A DNA stretch of 60,192 bases from a virus (IMGVR_UViG_3300044684_000112:1-60192), one strand, 5' to 3'. Positions 50,235 through 56,054 are shown, numbered from the stretch's first letter. A program made the numbers and translations. The notes: generated by a model not told the origin, from the sequence alone.

Positions 50235-50468
50235 GTGCCTGATTTCAATCCGCTCGAAATTGTGAAGCGCTGGTTCGACGAAGTTGCTTCGCGTTACATC
50301 TTCGGAAACACTCTCTATCTTCGCATCGACATGGATGGCACAACTTCCATCCGCGATGTTCAGACACCGGATGATGTTGTGACTTCTCCGTTCGATTGGA
50401 ACCGTGAGCTGGTTGCGGAAAATCTCATCGAACTGGCTTGCTTGCTCACCAAAGACCTGGACGATTGA
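50235..50468 (+). CDS. Small hypothetical protein
   Basis: 77 aa; GTG start with GGGAG 7 bases upstream. IVKRWFDEVASRYIFGNTLY, then LRIDMDGTTSIRDV, and an acidic C-terminus (LACLLTKDLDD). Not recognised. Confidence 0.5.
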   Translation: MPDFNPLEIVKRWFDEVASRYIFGNTLYLRIDMDGTTSIRDVQTPDDVVTSPFDWNRELVAENLIELACLLTKDLDD

Positions 50469-50478
50469 GGAAACTGCT

Positions 50479-50799
50479 ATGAAGACGATTTTCGATTTGC
50501 AAGAAGAAGTCAATGCGTTGGTGGAAGAATACATCAACAGTGGCAACATTGGTGTCCGAGCACGAACGTTGGGGTTGGACAGCCGCGCCGGCAACAACTT
50601 TTTTGTGTCTGACGAATTGGATGTGATTGGCGTCAACAATTCTGATCGCGGTCCTTTGGAATACTACGGCGATTTCCAATATGTGAAGGAAGAGCATCGA
50701 CTCACGCTTGGTGACTGGACATTCTATGTTGGCGGCAAAGATGGATCTCGTCGAGTACAACAATGTCTCGACCGTTATGCCGGCACTTCTAGCGAATAA
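50479..50799 (+). CDS. Hypothetical protein
   Basis: 106 aa; ATG 50479 with GAGG upstream. FDLQEEVNALVEEYINSGNI then a beta part (RLTLGDWTFYVGGKDGSRRV). Not recognised. Terminator follows. Confidence 0.5.
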   Translation: MKTIFDLQEEVNALVEEYINSGNIGVRARTLGLDSRAGNNFFVSDELDVIGVNNSDRGPLEYYGDFQYVKEEHRLTLGDWTFYVGGKDGSRRVQQCLDRYAGTSSE

Positions 50800-50817
50800 C
50801 AACCCTTCTCATTGACC

Positions 50818-50847
50818 TTGAAGCCGCCTCTTTGTAGGCGGCTTCAA
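50818..50847 (+). terminator. Hairpin terminator
   Basis: TTGAAGCCGCC pairs perfectly with GGCGGCTTCAA (11 bp) around TCTTTGTA; followed by GCATTAT. Confidence 0.75.
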
Positions 50848-50883
50848 GCATTATAGATGTACTTTCATCCACGGATCATTTCT

Positions 50884-51189
50884 ATGGCAACCGCTAAAAA
50901 CACAACAGTCACTGTGACCAAATTGGTTGAGGTGCCCAGCGTTCAACTCAATCTTACAAAACATGAAGCAGAGTTCCTCTTTTTCATCATGGGACGAATC
51001 GGAGGTTCTCCTACAAAAACTCCGCGTTCATTTGCAAAGAAAATAACGGAAGCGCTTGATAGTGCATTTGTGAGATTGCCTTCCGAATATGACAGAGACA
51101 GCCTGGACAGCAAAATGAACGTTCTTTGGTTCAGAGAACCAAGCGAAGGAATCCAGTATCCCGCATCCCTCTTTGAAACGGAAGATTGA
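50884..51189 (+). CDS. Tandem family B, copy 1
   Basis: 101 aa from ATG 50884. Family pattern: MATAKNTTVTVTK start, VQLNLTKHEAEFLFFIMGRI, GGSPTKTPRSFAKKITEAL, AFVRLPSEY. Two more copies follow with the same order. Function unknown; the short N-terminal Thr/Val/Lys tail varies. Confidence 0.55.
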   Translation: MATAKNTTVTVTKLVEVPSVQLNLTKHEAEFLFFIMGRIGGSPTKTPRSFAKKITEALDSAFVRLPSEYDRDSLDSKMNVLWFREPSEGIQYPASLFETED

Positions 51190-51191
51190 TC

Positions 51192-51503
51192 ATGGCAACT
51201 GCATCCAAAACAACTGTAAAGAAAGAAGTCGTAACCCATGTCGAGGAAACTCAAGTGTTGTTAGCATTGACGGAAGGCGAAGCTAAATTCCTTCGCTTCC
51301 TCCTTCAATTCGTTGGCGGTGTTCCAAACACAACACCAAGAAATCACGCGGATGTCATTGAAGCTGCCTTGCATGATGCGGGCGTTGGATTCCCTTCTTA
51401 CTATTCGCGTGGCAATGGCGGATCAACTGCTTTTGCATCGGTTGACCCCAATTTCTATTTCGGCAACGACTGCAACTACACTGTCGAAGATATTGGAAAG
51501 TAA
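51192..51503 (+). CDS. Tandem family B, copy 2
   Basis: 103 aa. MATASKTTVKKEVVTHVEET, LLALTEGEAKFLRFLLQFVG, GVPNTTPRNHADVIEAALHD, VGFPSYYSRG: clear paralogue of copies 1 and 3. Starts two bases after copy 1. Confidence 0.55.
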   Translation: MATASKTTVKKEVVTHVEETQVLLALTEGEAKFLRFLLQFVGGVPNTTPRNHADVIEAALHDAGVGFPSYYSRGNGGSTAFASVDPNFYFGNDCNYTVEDIGK

Positions 51504-51517
51504 TCGACTGGAGGACG

Positions 51518-51595
51518 ATGTATTTCAAAGATTCTCGAGTCTATTCCTATCCGGATGAATCAAAATTCTTTCAAGAGGAGTCTATCAATGGCTAA
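51518..51595 (+). CDS. Micro-ORF coupled to family B copy 3
   Basis: 25 aa. It has a better Shine-Dalgarno (TGGAGGACG) than its neighbour, starts MYFKDSRVYSYPDESKFF and its stop lies 7 bases inside copy 3. It could be a leader peptide that brings ribosomes to copy 3 or a chance ORF. Confidence 0.4.
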   Translation: MYFKDSRVYSYPDESKFFQEESING

Positions 51596-51896
51596 TGCAA
51601 CAGTCAACGTTACAAAGAAGTTGGTTCCTGTCACCACTATGGTTGAACAAGAAGAACGTCGTATCAATCTTGAGCTTTCTGAGAACGAAGCAAAATTTCT
51701 CAGATTCTTAGGCATGCATGTCGGTGGCCATCCTAAAACATCTCCGCGTGGTCATATGGAACGCATAGTTCGCGCACTGGACTTGGCAGGCATTGGCCTG
51801 CCTGCCTATTACAATCAACGCGATTGTTTGGTTGATCGTGATCCTGGTTTCAGGTTCAAATCGGATTTTCCGTACAACAAAGAAGAATTGACTTAA
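51588..51896 (+). CDS. Tandem family B, copy 3
   Basis: 102 aa; ATG 51588 with AGAGGAG upstream. MANATVNVTKKLVPVTTMVE, RINLELSENEAKFLRFLGMH, VGGHPKTSPRGHMERIVRAL, GIGLPAYYNQ. Third member of the tandem family. Confidence 0.55.
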   Translation: MANATVNVTKKLVPVTTMVEQEERRINLELSENEAKFLRFLGMHVGGHPKTSPRGHMERIVRALDLAGIGLPAYYNQRDCLVDRDPGFRFKSDFPYNKEELT

Positions 51897-51913
51897 TCCA
51901 ATAAGGGCGACTC

Positions 51914-52426
51914 ATGTCTTTCGAAGTAGAACAAAACTGGATCGTCCTTGTTGATTTAGAAGAAACACTTATCAAGTCTTGGGATGAACCAGACCTGATT
52001 GAAACTGCTCACAACGTCAAGAAGTTTCTCGATGGTTCTTGGCTTGGAGAACCTGCGCCGTTCCGTGCCAAACTTGGCTTGATGTCATGGGCAGTCTGCA
52101 ATGACGAGGAAAAAGCGAAATTCAACGCAAAGCTACGTCCGTTTCTAGAAGAGTTTCTTCAATTCAGGTTCTCTGATGAGCTGATCTTGTCGATGCATGA
52201 ATATGCTGACTTGGTTTTCCAGGCTACTAATTGTCATGTCTCGCGATATGATCTATACGACATCTGTAAGAAAGAGGACGTGTTGTTCAAGTTGCGCAAG
52301 CATCCGATGTTCCATTATGCTTGTGTTTGGTTGCTGGACGATGTCGTTGCAAATGATGAGTTGATTCAATGTCGTGATAATAAGTCAACTATCATCATCC
52401 GAAATGTGAAATCAATGTTTGATTGA
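51914..52426 (+). CDS. HAD-like protein with altered motif I
   Basis: 170 aa. WIVLVDLEETLIKSWDEPD looks like HAD motif I (hhhhDxDxT), but the second Asp is Glu (DLEET). SWAV is a motif II-like Ser, and CVWLLDDVVANDE a motif IV-like acidic pair. The substitution may reduce phosphatase activity or change its mode. AGGGCGACTC precedes ATG. Confidence 0.5.
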   Translation: MSFEVEQNWIVLVDLEETLIKSWDEPDLIETAHNVKKFLDGSWLGEPAPFRAKLGLMSWAVCNDEEKAKFNAKLRPFLEEFLQFRFSDELILSMHEYADLVFQATNCHVSRYDLYDICKKEDVLFKLRKHPMFHYACVWLLDDVVANDELIQCRDNKSTIIIRNVKSMFD

Positions 52427-52437
52427 GGGTGTACAAA

Positions 52438-52653
52438 ATGTGCAGTGATCTGGATATCGTGGTGGTTCACCTTCCAAAGGAATTTGTTGAGCGTCTGAAG
52501 AAGACGGCGGCAAATGAATGGTCCGAAGATGAACGTGATGAGTTGTACATGGACGTAGTCAGCTGCGGCAATGCAGATGATTCGTTCTTGAGTGGCGAAT
52601 CTCAAGGTGCCGCGTCAATGGCTTCTGAAATTTTGAGCTATATTGGGCAGTAA
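52438..52653 (+). CDS. Small hypothetical protein
   Basis: 71 aa from ATG 52438 (GAGGGT upstream). LDIVVVHLPKEFVERLKKTA, then acidic. Not recognised. Last protein gene before the RNA island. Confidence 0.5.
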   Translation: MCSDLDIVVVHLPKEFVERLKKTAANEWSEDERDELYMDVVSCGNADDSFLSGESQGAASMASEILSYIGQ

Positions 52654-52670
52654 TTGGCTTTAGGAGGCTA

Positions 52671-52676
52671 TATACT
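52671..52676 (+). promoter_or_regulatory. Putative -10 box of the ncRNA
   Basis: TATACT at 52671-52676; the base 7 positions downstream of it is 52683, exactly the 5' end of the ncRNA closing stem. No good -35 hexamer is visible. Confidence 0.4.
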
Positions 52677-52682
52677 GTTCCT

Positions 52683-52800
52683 ATCGGTAAGGCTAAGCAC
52701 CTCGATACGATGCCGCCTTAATAAAACGGGATGGTGCTTAGGACCGTAGCAATGGTGGCCACGGCGGGGCAGAAGTTAGTCTTAGCCTACCGATCTTTTA
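52683..52800 (+). ncRNA. Unknown structured ncRNA with bulged closing stem
   Basis: About 112-118 bases. ATCGGTAAGGCTAAG (52683-52697) pairs with CTTAGCCTACCGAT (52781-52794), 14 bp with a single bulged A; CTTTTA follows like a terminator tail. Inside, CACC/GGTG and CCGT/ACGG stems can form. A long terminal stem with one bulge and a U-rich tail recalls Y RNAs, and the phage carries a Ro-like protein (37071), but no conserved Ro-binding sequence can be confirmed by eye. Confidence 0.5.
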
Positions 52801-52801
52801 T

Positions 52802-53000
52802 AAGCTTGCTTCGCCAGTTTCACTTGCTGTGGGTTTGCCTCCTACCGAAATTGGAGTTACACCATAAGCCATCCCTGTTACGCGAACAGGATAAAGATGT
52901 CGGCGAAGAAGGATTTGGAATAGCAGAAAAGGTTTGCGCAAACCAATTCTGTGACGACTTATCCGAGAAAGCTCGCGAGTGAAACTGGCGAAGCAAGCTT
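52802..53000 (+). repeat. Element bounded by 23-bp perfect inverted repeats
   Basis: AAGCTTGCTTCGCCAGTTTC + ACT (52802-52824) is the exact reverse complement of 52978-53000. The 153 bases between contain further hairpins (CCTGTT-ACGCG-AACAGG; the palindrome GGTTTGCGCAAACC). It may be a MITE-like insertion or a long structured RNA belonging to the adjacent homing remnant. No target-site duplication is obvious. Confidence 0.6.
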
Positions 53001-53012
53001 GCAAAGTTATGG

Positions 53013-53438
53013 ATGCCAATGAAATTTGATACCTCTGCAATCTCTCGGTCTCTAAACATGACGTCTTTAGGCGTGATTGATATTGAGTTCGATGGAACGC
53101 ATGACCATCGCCATGGTGGTTGGGAATTAGTCAACAACAATCCTAAAGTGAAAGCTGCTGCAACAAAACGTGGTGGAAAGAAACGAAGGAATGGCTTGAT
53201 TGCTCTTAATCGTTCTGAAAGAAAACGGATGGAGCGATCGATTAGAAATGTTGATCATAATCGCAACAACAAATTCGCTCTTGGATATAAGCATTCTGCT
53301 GAAGGCAAGAAGCGAATTTCCAATAACAATGGTGCACGTGGGTGCAAGTGGATGAACGATGGTTCAGTCACGGAACGTGTATCTGCAATGCAAATTTATG
53401 ACCGTCTAAACAATGGTTGGCAATTTGGTAGGTTATAA
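53013..53438 (+). CDS. Homing-endonuclease remnant (NUMOD3-type DNA-binding C-terminus)
   Basis: 141 aa. The C-terminal half has KHSAEGKKRISNNNGARG (NUMOD3-like) and CKWMNDGSVTERV ... LNNGWQFGRL, the 'W-x-N-x-G ... GW-x-x-GR' ending typical of phage GIY-YIG and HNH homing proteins. No GIY-YIG or HNH catalytic motif is present in the N-terminal part, so it is probably a degenerate or DNA-binding-only remnant. The stop overlaps the first bases of the tmRNA acceptor piece. Confidence 0.6.
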   Translation: MPMKFDTSAISRSLNMTSLGVIDIEFDGTHDHRHGGWELVNNNPKVKAAATKRGGKKRRNGLIALNRSERKRMERSIRNVDHNRNNKFALGYKHSAEGKKRISNNNGARGCKWMNDGSVTERVSAMQIYDRLNNGWQFGRL

Positions 53439-53498
53439 CTGTATGAAGCGACCCGAAAGGGTTTGCGGACGGGAGTTCGATTCTCCCCTGGTCCACCA
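53437..53498 (+). ncRNA. ssrA: tmRNA acceptor piece
   Basis: Contains the P2 3' strand (AACTGT, GAAGC), TTTGCGGAC as in standard tmRNAs before the T-arm, the T-arm GGGAG-TTCGATT-CTCCC (53471-53487), the acceptor strand CTGGTCC and encoded ACCA ending at 53498. The true 5' end may lie a few bases upstream, inside the homing ORF. Confidence 0.88.
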
Positions 53499-53654
53499 AA
53501 ACTCAACTCGGCAAAGAGCCACATACACGAAGAAATACTCCTTTGTCAGATTTGGCGTGCACGCCGGAGAACCCTAAGTTCCAAAGCCCAAAAGAGTAGG
53601 CTGGCCAGCCGAAATGAGTAAGGTTGACGAATGGTGGAAGAGTTGAGTTTTGAT
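53499..53654 (+). other. tmRNA intervening transcribed segment
   Basis: About 156 bases between the CCA end and the mature 5' end. Its ends form a 12-bp perfect helix stacked on the acceptor stem. It should be removed from the precursor by RNase P at 53655 and by 3' trimming at 53498. Confidence 0.8.
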
Positions 53655-53880
53655 GGGCCAGACCAGGTTTCGACGTGGACTTGAATAGGCTTCGCAGACA
53701 GTTCGAGAGATGACCGACGTAATCGGCATAAAACAAAGTAAACGCAAACGATGACACGTTTGAGGTCCGTCTAGCTGCCTAATCCGCAGCGTTGACAACA
53801 ACGACCTACCAGACTTGCCGCCCTTCTGGTTTCCTCATTGGGCGGTTCCAATTCCCTTTGGGTTGCTGCATTGATATGCT
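53655..53880 (+). ncRNA. ssrA: tmRNA coding piece with tag frame ANDDTFEVRLAA
   Basis: 5' GGGCCAG, then GGTTTCGACGTGG as in betaproteobacterial tmRNAs, P2 5' strand, a PK1 region (CCGA/TCGG), the resume codon GCA at 53744, stop TAA at 53780-53782 inside hairpin GCTGC-CTAATCC-GCAGC, and a pseudoknot: ACCAGA/TCTGGT (53808/53825) interleaved with CCGCCC/GGGCGG (53818/53840). Confidence 0.9.
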
Positions 53881-53928
53881 AGTGGCTCAATCCTTGATAC
53901 ATCCTTCTACCAACAAAGGATCTTTGCA

Positions 53929-54420
53929 ATGTCTGCATATTCGATCAGCTCTACCCTGAGTGAAATTCAAGCTCTCTTCTTCCGCGCTGCTGTGATTGGT
54001 GCGCTCTTGGAAGCCAAGGCTCCTTCGGAAGCCGCACGTTACATCGGCGAAAATCTCGATGTTCAAATGGAAGCTGACCCGAATTCGTTCGATCCGTTGC
54101 ATCTGCTGCTCGCAGCAGATTTTGTTGCTGCTGATGCGGTGCAGTTCTCCGGCGAACTCATGCTGGCATGCATGCTTGGTGTTGAACATGACGGCGTTGA
54201 CTTCAAGCGGTTTGCCAACGAAGAAGGTCGTCCGAACGATTTGGCTCTCGCGACGTACGTAACGGAAACGTACAACGCCAACGGCGGATTCAAAATCAAC
54301 GATGATCTGATCAGCAGCGTGAACACACTGATCAATTCCGATCAGCAGGAATCCAAAGAATACGTCCAGAAGATTCGCGACAAGAACGCTGGCGTGTTCC
54401 AAGCTTGGTCGATCGACTGA
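53929..54420 (+). CDS. Hypothetical acidic helical protein
   Basis: 163 aa. SSTLSEIQALFFRAAVIGAL, LHLLLAADFVAADAVQFSG, LMLACMLGVEHDGVDFKRF: helical and acidic, no known motif. Protein gene between tmRNA and tRNA cluster. Confidence 0.55.
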   Translation: MSAYSISSTLSEIQALFFRAAVIGALLEAKAPSEAARYIGENLDVQMEADPNSFDPLHLLLAADFVAADAVQFSGELMLACMLGVEHDGVDFKRFANEEGRPNDLALATYVTETYNANGGFKINDDLISSVNTLINSDQQESKEYVQKIRDKNAGVFQAWSID

Positions 54421-54433
54421 TAAAAGTTGTCTG

Positions 54434-54450
54434 ACCACTATATAAGTGGT
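54434..54450 (+). terminator. Short hairpin after the 53929 gene
   Basis: ACCACT-ATATA-AGTGGT, followed within ten bases by TTTT. Possible weak terminator. Confidence 0.45.
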
Positions 54451-54461
54451 TCAAAAGTTTT

Positions 54462-54526
54462 AGCGTGTGTTCCGCAATCAACTAGCGAACAAAATTGGGA
54501 TTTGTCATCGCGACAAACCACACGCT
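54462..54526 (+). ncRNA. Unknown tRNA-like structured RNA
   Basis: AGCGTGTG (54462-54469) pairs perfectly with CACACGCT (54519-54526). Inside is a stem TTTGTC-ATCGC-GACAAA resembling a T-arm in position but without TTCGA. About 65 bases, no CCA. It may be a decayed tRNA or another small RNA of the island. Confidence 0.4.
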
Positions 54527-54536
54527 GTTTGTTTAT

Positions 54537-54613
54537 GCCTCTGTAACAGAATTGGTATATGTGCCGGCTTCAAACTCCGGATTTTGTGGGTTCGAGTCCC
54601 ACCAGAGGTACCA
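54537..54613 (+). tRNA. tRNA-Leu (anticodon CAA), short variable region
   Basis: Acceptor GCCTCTG/CAGAGGT, anticodon loop TTCAAAC with CAA (one mismatch at the loop-closing pair), T-arm GTGGG-TTCGAGT-CCCAC, encoded ACCA. The variable region has only 5-6 bases although leucine tRNAs are normally class II. Confidence 0.8.
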
Positions 54614-54621
54614 AGTTTAAT

Positions 54622-54718
54622 GGGGAAGAAAGCTGGTATGGCTTTCCAGCTCAATCCTGCTAATAAATGGGATTGGTACAGCAAAACAAATTTGTTGGTT
54701 CGACTCCAATCTTCCCCA
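54622..54718 (+). tRNA. tRNA-like RNA with enlarged anticodon loop
   Basis: GGGGAAG/CTTCCCC acceptor, D-arm-like AGCTGG/CCAGCT with GG in the loop, T-arm GTTGG-TTCGACT-CCAAT. The anticodon arm CAATCC/GGATTG encloses 12 bases (TGCTAATAAATG) rather than 7, and the variable region is long. CCA is not directly encoded. A central GCT could be a Ser anticodon, but the loop size argues against a normal tRNA. Confidence 0.5.
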
Positions 54719-54727
54719 CTCCAATTT

Positions 54728-54819
54728 GGAAGGTGACCTGGTCAGGTGACCAGCGATGTTTGCTAAACATTTGGATCGGTGATGAGCCGGTTTGGGTTCG
54801 AGACCTACTCCTTCCGCCA
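54728..54819 (+). tRNA. tRNA-Ser (anticodon GCT)
   Basis: Class II, 92 bases. Acceptor GGAAGGT/TCCTTCC, anticodon arm GATGT-TTGCTAA-ACATT (GCT, reads AGC/AGU), variable arm TCGG/CCGG, encoded GCCA. Confidence 0.85.
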
Positions 54820-54823
54820 ATTC

Positions 54824-54895
54824 GGTGCTATAGTCTGGGACAAAGGTCGCCTCATAAGCGATTCAGGATAGGTTCGATTCCTTCTAGCACCACCA
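54824..54895 (+). tRNA. tRNA-Met (anticodon CAT)
   Basis: 72 bases. Acceptor GGTGCTA/TAGCACC, anticodon arm GTCGC-CTCATAA-GCGAT, T-loop TTCGATT, encoded ACCA. The T-stem has mismatches. CAT could also be a modified Ile tRNA; lack of an initiator C1-A72 mismatch rules out tRNA-fMet. Confidence 0.8.
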
Positions 54896-54934
54896 GAGCA
54901 TCAATACGATGTGATTTACCACGTGGAGTTTGTT

Positions 54935-55162
54935 ATGTCTCTCGTTGTCGTTGCTGGTGCAGTTGCTGTAGTGGTTGCGGGTGTTGCTTATCTGATTAAG
55001 AAGCGCAAGGCTGTTGCTTCTTTGCCGCAGGTGAACACTCCGGCTCCGCTTTCTACTGCCGAAAAGGTCGCGGAAACTGTTGTCGCGGCTGCAGCAACCG
55101 AAGTTAAAGATGTCGCGACGCAAGTCGTGGACGTTGCAAACACGGTTGCTTCGAAGGTTTGA
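54935..55162 (+). CDS. Small membrane protein with Ala/Val-rich tail
   Basis: 75 aa; ATG 54935 with GTGGAG upstream. Membrane helix LVVVAGAVAVVVAGVAYLI, basic stop (KKRK), then an amphipathic Ala/Val repeat (VAETVVAAAATEVKDVATQV). Unknown function. Confidence 0.6.
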   Translation: MSLVVVAGAVAVVVAGVAYLIKKRKAVASLPQVNTPAPLSTAEKVAETVVAAAATEVKDVATQVVDVANTVASKV

Positions 55163-55218
55163 CTCTTTCTGGGTGTGAGTGACACCCAGAACAAATTTTC
55201 TTTCAACATGGATTTATC

Positions 55219-55473
55219 ATGACTGAGCTTGAAAGCGTCGAGAAATTGAAAGCTAAGATCGAGAGCATGGGCATCAAAAAGCTTCATGTTTTCCCTGGTG
55301 GAAAGTGGAAAGACCTTTCGATCAGCGAACGTGCTGATGAAGTGTTGAAAATGCTCGAGAGAGTTGAGCGCGGTGAACTTGTCACTTGCGATTTTGCTGC
55401 TCTTGATGCAATGAATGAACAAGTTGAGCAACCGGGAGAATTTCCGGATCCGCCGCCGAAGCGTGCTGCTTGA
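55219..55473 (+). CDS. Hypothetical protein
   Basis: 84 aa; TTTATCATG start context. Helical, with IKKLHVFPGGKWKDLSISER and a Pro-rich end (FPDPPPKRAA). Not recognised. Confidence 0.5.
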   Translation: MTELESVEKLKAKIESMGIKKLHVFPGGKWKDLSISERADEVLKMLERVERGELVTCDFAALDAMNEQVEQPGEFPDPPPKRAA

Positions 55474-55483
55474 CAAAAGCTTT

Positions 55484-55574
55484 GGATGCCTGCAGCAAAC
55501 AATTATCGCGATTGGTTCGCAATTTGCCTTCTAAGCAAACCTAGCAGGTTCGAATCCTGTATATCGTGCATCCA
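55484..55574 (+). tRNA. tRNA-Arg (TCT)-like, aberrant acceptor region
   Basis: Core arms are good: D-arm GCGA-TTGGT-TCGC, anticodon arm TTTGC-CTTCTAA-GCAAA (TCT, reads AGA), T-arm GCAGG-TTCGAAT-CCTGT. The expected 7-bp acceptor (ACAATTA/ATATCGT) has only four pairs, whereas GGATGC/GCATCC pairs further out. It could be a decayed tRNA or one with an insertion. Confidence 0.5.
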
Positions 55575-55585
55575 GTGATTTCTAT

Positions 55586-55662
55586 GCCCTTGTAGCGGAA
55601 TTGGCAAACGCACCGGATTTAGGTTCCGGGGTTTGTGGGTTCGAGTCCCACCAGGGGTACCA
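55586..55662 (+). tRNA. tRNA-Leu (anticodon TAG), short variable region
   Basis: Acceptor GCCCTTG/CAGGGGT, anticodon arm CCGGA-TTTAGGT-TCCGG (TAG, reads CUA), T-arm GTGGG-TTCGAGT-CCCAC, encoded ACCA. The T-arm is identical to that of tRNA-Leu(CAA), suggesting duplication. Confidence 0.85.
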
Positions 55663-55679
55663 AATTGAGGTTCTACATC

Positions 55680-55838
55680 ATGTATGGCATTGAGTGTTGT
55701 ATCTGTGAGAAACAAGGTTCGTATGCTGACATTTGTCGCAGCGGCTGGCAACTTGCACGCAATACTCCATTCTATTATGTTTGTGGTTCCGAATGTGCCA
55801 AACGCCTGAAGGAAATTCAGGAATCAAAGAAGAAATAA
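55680..55838 (+). CDS. Small Cys-rich (zinc-finger-like) protein
   Basis: 52 aa; ATG 55680 with TGAGG upstream in the TACATCATG context. IECCICEKQG, DICRSGW and YYVCGSECAKRL provide Cys pairs as in short treble-clef zinc proteins. Lies between tRNA genes. Function unknown. Confidence 0.55.
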   Translation: MYGIECCICEKQGSYADICRSGWQLARNTPFYYVCGSECAKRLKEIQESKKK

Positions 55839-55839
55839 T

Positions 55840-55934
55840 GCTTCCATAGTTTAATTGGTAAAACACCTGACTTATATTCAGCATTGGCGCCCGATTAGCG
55901 CATGTTCTAGGTTCGAGTCCTAGTGGAAGCACCA
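55840..55934 (+). tRNA. tRNA with anticodon TAT (Ile) and unusual long variable arm
   Basis: 95 bases. Acceptor GCTTCCA/TGGAAGC, anticodon loop CTTATAT in CTGA/TCAG (TAT, reads AUA), T-arm CTAGG-TTCGAGT-CCTAG, encoded ACCA. The 24-base variable region forms GCGC-CCGATTA-GCGC. Isoleucine tRNAs are normally class I, so identity is uncertain. Confidence 0.7.
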
Positions 55935-55938
55935 ATAT

Positions 55939-56014
55939 GGGGCAGTAGAGAACGGTAGATCATAACGTCTTAAAAACGTGAAACTTGTCGGTTCGAGTCC
56001 GACCTGCCCTACCA
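55939..56014 (+). tRNA. tRNA-Leu (anticodon TAA), short variable region
   Basis: 76 bases. Acceptor GGGGCAG/CTGCCCT, anticodon loop CTTAAAA (TAA, reads UUA), T-arm GTCGG-TTCGAGT-CCGAC, encoded ACCA. Four bases after the previous tRNA. Confidence 0.8.
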
Positions 56015-56054
56015 AACAAAATTCGGCTACATAGCTGGTCAATTGGAGTGTATC

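Larger units (their letters stand above)
53437..53880 (+). ncRNA. ssrA: Circularly permuted (two-piece) transfer-messenger RNA gene
   Basis: The 3' tRNA half with CCA (acceptor piece) lies upstream of the 5' tRNA half and tag frame (coding piece). Acceptor stem GGGCCAG (53655-53661) pairs with CTGGTCC (53488-53494), including the G3-U70 pair needed by alanyl-tRNA synthetase. P2 forms between the pieces: GCTTC/GAAGC and ACAGTT/AACTGT. The intervening segment is closed by AAAACTCAACTC (53498-53509) and GAGTTGAGTTTT (53640-53651). The tag frame (53744-53782) encodes ANDDTFEVRLAA then TAA. A hairpin over the stop codon and an H-type pseudoknot follow. tmRNA rescues stalled ribosomes and tags the product for proteolysis. 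The 3' end is approximate. Confidence 0.93.

Noticed and set aside
52802-53000. HEARO/omega-RNA linked to an IscB-type nuclease
   Set aside because: The adjacent ORF has NUMOD3 features and lacks RuvC or HNH motifs.
52654-53438. Group I intron hosting the homing ORF
   Set aside because: I could not find P7/P3 core elements in order, and the tmRNA T-arm and acceptor are intact without needing splicing.
53439-53654. Ordinary linear tmRNA or isolated tRNA-Ala fragment
   Set aside because: CCA end precedes the 5' end, both pieces share P2 and the acceptor helix, and a 12-bp stem closes the spacer, which fits only a permuted gene.
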